DNA from: Cryptomeria japonica
Lineage: Eukaryota > Streptophyta > Pinopsida > Cupressales > Cupressaceae
Assembly (NCBI RefSeq): GCF_030272615.1
Contig: NC_081406.1
Location: forward strand, 233,480,396 to 233,544,395
DNA: 64,000 nt
Direction: 5' to 3'
Positions 58,366 through 64,000 of the stretch are shown one piece after another. Within the stretch, counting starts at the first letter, position 1; every line of letters starts with the position of its first letter. The position numbers and the translations under genes are program-made. The notes under the pieces are model-generated. The model saw only the letters and a list, made by a program, of their open reading frames with translations. It did not search any database and was not told the DNA's origin.

Positions 58366-59574
58366 ATTGGAGCTGTTGTTCACCAAAAGTGATAACCCAA
58401 GAACACCTGCAAATCTTTCTATGAAATGGCCAATTTCAGTCTACAAAACACATCAGGGCTTGGACAACATAACATAGGATCCTAATTGATCCTCCTGCAC
58501 TTCAGGTTCTGCTAGACCTAGGGGGGGACACCCTCTTGATGCACTAAATACAACAATTACAGACACGTAACTACATCAACATTAAGCAGATAGATCATTT
58601 CACAAGCTCAATAGGTTAGGAAACATTACAAATTGGCTAGATCTATACAAACAATAGGATGAAACAGAGCTTGGAAAGAATGGAACACAAACACCCCTAA
58701 ACATGAAGGGAAAATAGATTTATCTTTTAAAATGTTGTTCTGAAAGACATCCCCAAACTTGCAAGACCAGTGCCTTGTTCATTGGGCAACAGAGTCACAG
58801 ACATAACTACAAATATGAATCATAGATGCAAGCTTATTTTCCTTAAACAAGATATTCATGCATCAATACCTTATATTAATGCACTATTTGATTCATTCAC
58901 AATTTTATCAGATCTGGAAATATATTTCATCATTTATGATTGACTACAGAGTTTAAAACCTTCCTTGAAGGATACCTATAAACAATCACACAATTTCTTT
59001 GAAATTGACAAATCTTATCCTCCTTGAGGATTCAATTCATAATAATGAAATACTTACACAGAGACAATACTATGAGGAATTTACTCATGCCTGACACAAG
59101 CAAGTCCTGCAACTAAAATCATATTTACAACATTGCCCTGCAATCTCTATTCCCTGAAGCAAACCAAAAGCAATTACAAATCTGGGTCATGACATTCAGA
59201 AATGGAAGCCATTAAATCTGGAGCACTTCCTCACAGAATTCTGGAACCCTTACAACTGAGAAGAATTCGGAATTAAAAGAGAGAGGGAACCAAATCAAAT
59301 CTGTAACTGAATTGCCAAGTGTCCCTTCTCTAACTCAATTTCATTCCCATGAAAACTACATCCAAAATATCCCACATTTGCCAAAATTAACCTCATATTC
59401 AGATTCCTCACTCCGAGAGCTTTCTGGCGATATATAATACTTTATATTTTGGCAAAAAATTGAGCCCTGGGCGAATTAATCCTCAACATGGACCCATCAT
59501 TTAAATTTTTCGAAATTCTCTATAGTTTAAACTATATCATTTAATCATTTTAAATTTGATTTTTGCCTCCATTT
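58366..59574. other. No recognisable feature
   Basis: AT-rich sequence directly after the primer site. I see no coding frame of substance, no domain and no repeat shared with the rest of the window. It may be degraded interior of the copia element or host intergenic DNA. Confidence 0.4.
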
Positions 59575-60062
59575 GTGCTCTGACGCCTTGCCACGTGGCG
59601 GCCTCTGACTGGTCGATGGGGTTGACTGGGCGCCACCTGGGATGACACCTCGTCTTTTGCCACTTGACCGCCACGTCATCGCCACTTGGCCGCCACCTCA
59701 CCGGGACTCGCTTGCTGGAGCACTGACTGTACCCGCCACCTACGTGCCACGTGGATGGCTCTCGTTCACTCTCGCTATTTCGCGGGGTTTAAACTTCGTG
59801 CATCTTCCTTCGCGAAATAGCGCGAGCCGTTGATCTCTCTCGGACATGCTCGCTCGTTAACCCGGCCTTCGTCTGCAAAATTTTGCCTCTTTGCCTCGGG
59901 AAGCGTGCCTGCGTGGGGTCCACTTTGTCTTTGTCTAGTCACTGCCTCCATCGCCTCGAGAAACGTGCTCACGCGTGGGCCCACCTTGGGCGCCCATGGG
60001 CATCTTGTGTCAAAAGCCTTTATGGCTTAGACATTATAGTATAATGCGTTTTTGTATATAAA
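59575..60062 (+). promoter_or_regulatory. CpG-rich block with G-boxes, hairpin and TATA-like motif
   Basis: A sharp change to GC- and CpG-rich sequence with several GCCAC(C/T)T units and two G-box cores CCACGTGG (near 59590 and 59748). There is an 11-bp perfect inverted repeat (GCTATTTCGCG at 59774-59784, its complement at 59811-59821), and two related units of GCGTGGG.CCAC.TTG near 59910 and 59975. A TATA-like TATATAAATA follows at about 60054. It could be the promoter of a host gene or of an LTR. No convincing coding frame follows. Confidence 0.35.
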
Positions 60063-61260
60063 TACCAAAAACATCCCTTTCCTAGTCAATGTGGGATAAT
60101 GCATTATACCTGGAAATGCATTTTTTAAGCTTTCTCTGCAACTTAATGGCGTTTTTATCATTTTCTTTTGCTTGAAACATCTGATGCAAGAGTTTTAATC
60201 CTTTACCCTACCACGTGAGAGGGAATAATGGATTTGTTGATCATTGCATTTGTTTGAGAAATCCTTTAACTGCTGTAACTGCTACCAGAGACTTCACATG
60301 GGGAGGAGAATGGAACAAAACATTGCCAGCATTTAAATTTGTTTGAATGTTTCCCTGTGGCTTTTCACCATGCCATGCACAGCAAGGAGAGAATGGAAGG
60401 GGAGGGTGCAAATGTTTGGATTTTGCTGTTTGAAATTTTACTTTGCTGCTTCAAACTTTCCAACGCACCATGTGAGCACTGGAGATGTGCCTTCAACCTG
60501 CCAATGTGCATTGATTGGAGTTTCTTGTTGCTACTATAGCTGCTACCTCCCAACCAGCACTCTTCTACACTCCATGCTGCCTGTTGTATTTTATTTTTAG
60601 CTCAAATGGTAACCCACAGGGAGGGCTGCCATTATATTTGTTTTTAAAAGACTCCAACTGCTGGCAAACATGCATTTGAACTTTGCTTTAAAAAAAACAC
60701 ATTGCCTTCTGATGATCACACAGGGAGGACTTTACTGGCATTTGTTTGAATGGTTTCCTTTTAAACTTGTATGTTCACCAGCACATGAACTACCAATTTC
60801 ATTTTGTTTGAAGTTTTTGAGCCCTCCAAACTCCATCTTCAACTCTACAAAAGGAGATTTAATTTTACACCTGCCAAATGCATTTGTCTGAAAGTTTATT
60901 GCTGCTGTAGCTGCCATCAAAGGGAGTTTCAATGCACTTGGTTGTTTTCATTTCATGCCAAAGGCTTTTCAAACTTCTCTTTTCTCACCACTCCTTGTAT
61001 TTGGCTGCAATCAGTCATAACCATTTGGCAGTGGAGTTGTAAAGGCCATTATAGATGGAGAATAATGAAAGACACCAGCCATAGACTCTACTTTTTTTTT
61101 GCCATCCAAACAATACACATTCAGCAAAGAGGGAAGATGCTGGGGATTTCATTTGGTTTGCATATTTCATAAAACTCATCTCCCAACCACCAAGTTCCAG
61201 CAGGGAAGGAAAATATGGCATTGATTTTACATTATCCTCTGGTGGGAAACATATAAGTAT
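60063..61260. repeat. Degenerate reiterated sequence
   Basis: A loose motif CATTTGTTTGAATG-TTTCC recurs near 60246, 60335, 60738 and 60884, often with GCTGCTGTAGCTGCCA-like words. The short frames here show no known domain. Probably an old tandem or transposon-derived sequence. Confidence 0.35.
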
Positions 61261-62500
61261 TTGACTCCAACAATAGACGTCAACATTACTCTAGAAATGC
61301 TCATAAAGCTAAGTCGGCAATAAAATAACAATGCACAGGCAAGAGCCAGGTCGGGCCCCAAAGTGGGTCCGACTAAAAAAATTTTCATTTTCACGCAACT
61401 GACCTTCGGAATGCTTCAGGAACCTCAAACACACCTCTGGAATCGATCAACACCATTTTCGGATCATAAAATTGCATTTTACATCTTTCAGGCAATTACG
61501 CCACAATTTTCGCATTTAATCGCGAAGACGTAATTTTCAAACCTGTCAAAACACCTTTCTAGAGCTCGCCATCTGACAGGCGTGTACTTTGATATACAAG
61601 GATGATATCTACCAAATGGTTTCTCAAGACGAGTCCCGAGCGAAGAGATAATAATTTCCGAAAATGCCCAACTGGCTTTGTCGACACTGCGGACCTGATG
61701 AAGTCAATGTTCTGGCAACACATGACGCCTTTCTTAAAAATACCAAACGACCTCCGTAAGCTCTCAAATTTGGAACATAGGTACCTTTAAGTACATATTA
61801 AATCTTTGAATTCTTAGTTTGATCACCTGACTGACAGGATGCAAATGGCGCGCTCACCAAAATGGCTACATTAACTGATCTAACACTGGAAGTGCGGATA
61901 ACTGAATTTGATGACAAAATGAGTCCTTTTGAAAACCGATCAAACGGATTGATAGAGCTTTGAAATTTGAAACGTAGCTCACCATTTATGCCAACATTAG
62001 CCCGGAACAAACATTTTGACATGACGCTCACCAGGACATTTTTACACTTGTGCAAACATCACAAACTACAAACAGATTGAACTTTGAAAACTGAGCAAAT
62101 GGATTCATAAGGACTTGAAATTTGAAACGTAGCTCACCATTTATACTGACATCAACTTGGAAGAAACACTTTGTCATGATGCTTACTGAGGAAAGTTTTA
62201 CAATTGTGCAAAACAGGGCTCCGACTAGCTGTCAAAACAGGGACTTGCCAAAACACACAAACTGCAAACGGATTCGCTTTTGAAAACTGAGCAAATGGAT
62301 TCGTCAAGACCTGAAATTTTGCAGGGTGACTGACATTAATGCATACAATTGAATACATTTTGAATTTCTCCATGATGATCAACAGGGAAAAAGATATAAT
62401 CGCTCAAAGTAGGCTACTCAATAAAATATGCATTTGTGCCTAAAATGCACTTCCAGCTCACCCCTCAAACTGGGTACCTCATAAACTTATCCAAATTGAA
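61261..62500. repeat. Diverged tandem repeats of about 150-180 bp
   Basis: At least three units, near 61905-62060, 62085-62235 and 62265-62400, share a pattern: GAAAAC.GA.CAAA.GGATT, then CTTGAAATTTGAAACGTAGCTCACCATTTA, a CATGATG.T.AC segment and TTTTACA.TTGTGCAAA. A weaker unit lies near 61660-61800. No coding frame. Confidence 0.55.
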
Positions 62501-64000
62501 TTCTAAAAGTGGCACATCACTGAATAGGCCAAATGAAAGGTGTGGGACATGAATCCCTAGCCTTACCCTTTGAAAATCAACTGGCTCCATTTACCCCCTT
62601 GCTAACTAGGCCGTTCAAACTGACTTCATTTAGGTATGCAGAGCAAAAATTTGAAATGGGCCTATAAAATTGACTCAATTTTAATCAGTCCCAACAAGAG
62701 CATCATTGATTCATCTTTTAGAGGCATTATTGCGGCATCAAGAGGAAGATCTAAGATGCAGAATCTTCTAGAGGCGTCTTAGACCAAATCTGACCTCACC
62801 ATCATGTCTGGGTGGTCGTTTCCATAAATTTTGACTTTAAATTCGCCTATATTGGGTGAAGCTCAAGTTTGGAGCTTGGAGGAAAAAATTTGCCCAATTT
62901 GGGTAGGCTACGATATGGATTTTCAAAAAAAAAAAATACATTATTTGTATTTTCCAAGAAAATTTTAATTTTTCGTAATTTATTAAAAAAAATCGTAGTT
63001 TTTATTTTTTATTTGAAAAAAGTTGTTTTTCAAAATCAATCAAAAAAATTATTTTGTATTGTGGGGGGGTCCATGACCACCCTCTTGTACCCTGTACTGG
63101 CAGTGCAGACGCATTGTACACTATGACCACTGGCTATCTACCATCCTCCGACCACCAGCGATCTCCCTGCTGGCACTTCTCGGCCTGCCTTCGATCTCCA
63201 ACATTGGGCTTCGCCTCTGGCATCAATCTCCCACCTGTGGCCTTGTCGACATTCCAACCACCATCAAACCCCATTCTAGATCTATTGGAGGCCATCGTCT
63301 ACCCACTTACTCCAACAACCATTCCTCTAGCCGCCGAATAGCGACTGGCCCTACTACTATCGAGATCTCCATCGCCAACGCTGTCGTCAATTTGCACCTG
63401 CACGCGGAGCCTGCCAGCCACACAGCCCTATCAACACCACATAAGAAGTCCTCCATATCTTGCCACATCAGCAGCCGCATCACAGGTTGTACTACCACCT
63501 CGACATCCACACCGACAGACATGTTAGCAGACCATACACTTGCCATGTCAACATCTACCAATCTGTAACTGACACGTGTCAAGTTTGTACTATATGAACT
63601 CACAGTCAACAAGGGAGTGAAGTTTTCTGCAATGGTCATATGGTCATCAAATTTAGGCTCATGTTTTTCTGACATCATCAACTTTTTGAAATTTTTTTAC
63701 CCCACTATTGAGCTTTTTAGTTTTGCAGTTCAACTTTGGAAGGCCATATCTTGCTCATTTTTGCTCCTTTTTAGGTGCAATGTCTTTTGAAATGGGCTAA
63801 TTTTTCATTTACTTTATCATGGTGGCATTATTTTCTGATTTTGGTGGATAGATTTTTTATAAATCTTAGTTTTTGGTGACTATACCTGTCCAATCCTCAT
63901 TTCTACAACTTTCAGGACTCTGTTTGGGCTCATACGAACTTCTTTTCAGGTGCTATTTTTTTTTGAAGTGCATAATTTTTCATCTACTTTCATAATTTGC
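62501..64000. other. Unclassified, no supported gene
   Basis: An AT-rich stretch with poly-A and poly-T runs (62920-63060) precedes a pyrimidine-rich, more GC-rich part (63060-63600). A minus-strand frame of 124 codons at 63681-63307 has no recognisable domain and could be chance. Confidence 0.35.

Noticed and set aside
58366-58480. Start of a copia gag after the primer site
   Set aside because: The frame is short, lacks an ATG in a suitable place and shows no gag motif.
63307-63681. Minus-strand frame of 124 codons
   Set aside because: Lies in GC- and pyrimidine-rich DNA that is poor in stops; no motif or copy elsewhere supports coding.
1-64000. Reverse transcriptase, integrase or RNase H remnants
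   Set aside because: I looked for YVDD-type, HHCC and DD35E-like patterns in the translated frames of all elements and saw none; a profile search could still find decayed traces.

Overview
This window looks like nuclear DNA of a seed plant with a large, repeat-choked genome. It is almost entirely nested LTR retrotransposons and their debris. I see no convincing host gene, no tRNA or rRNA gene, and no bacterial features. The plant assignment rests on the recurrent primer-binding site TGGTATCAGAGC (complement of plant initiator-Met tRNA), LTRs bounded by TG...CA with 5-bp target duplications, and a Ty3/gypsy element with a plant-type gag-protease reading frame. I cannot name the species; the nesting depth and very long LTRs would fit a gymnosperm.

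Layout: 1-74 is a scrap of a minus-strand element. 75-6265 is element A (plus; 3' LTR cut). 6262-21447 is element B (minus), split by a complete Ty3/gypsy element (8446-16282, target duplication TCTAT) and by a solo LTR (16843-17613, target duplication ATGTG). 21448-23837 is an unclassified repeat block seen again at 38446-45494. 23949-38146 is element C (plus), split by the complete element D (26536-33238, target duplication TTGTG) and a solo LTR (34152-35207, target duplication GTAGA). The second repeat block carries a 4.7-kb insertion (40108-44815). 45495-49578 is a second gypsy copy with a solo LTR inside its LTR. 49579-52801 holds two further minus-strand LTRs. 52802-58136 is element G (plus, 3' end lost). 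58137-64000 is mostly unclassified, with another copia LTR end and a CpG-rich block.

Elements A, B, C, D, G and fragment F form one family that I do not recognise. They have copia/Sirevirus-like ends: an initiator-Met primer site and several AAAGGGGGAG polypurine motifs before the 3' LTR. In every copy the internal region holds only two reading frames. ORF1 is a coiled coil followed by four CX2CX4HX4C zinc knuckles. ORF2 is about 1,160 codons, of unknown function, with a conserved N-terminal domain, a basic stretch and coiled-coil C-terminus. No protease, integrase, reverse transcriptase or RNase H is visible in any copy, so the family should depend on enzymes from another element. A spacer of roughly 350 bp between the ORFs carries a conserved TATA-like motif about 145 bp before the ORF2 start. 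Two diverged subfamilies (I: A, D, G; II: B, C) keep the same architecture. All copies here are mutated, so these are relics.
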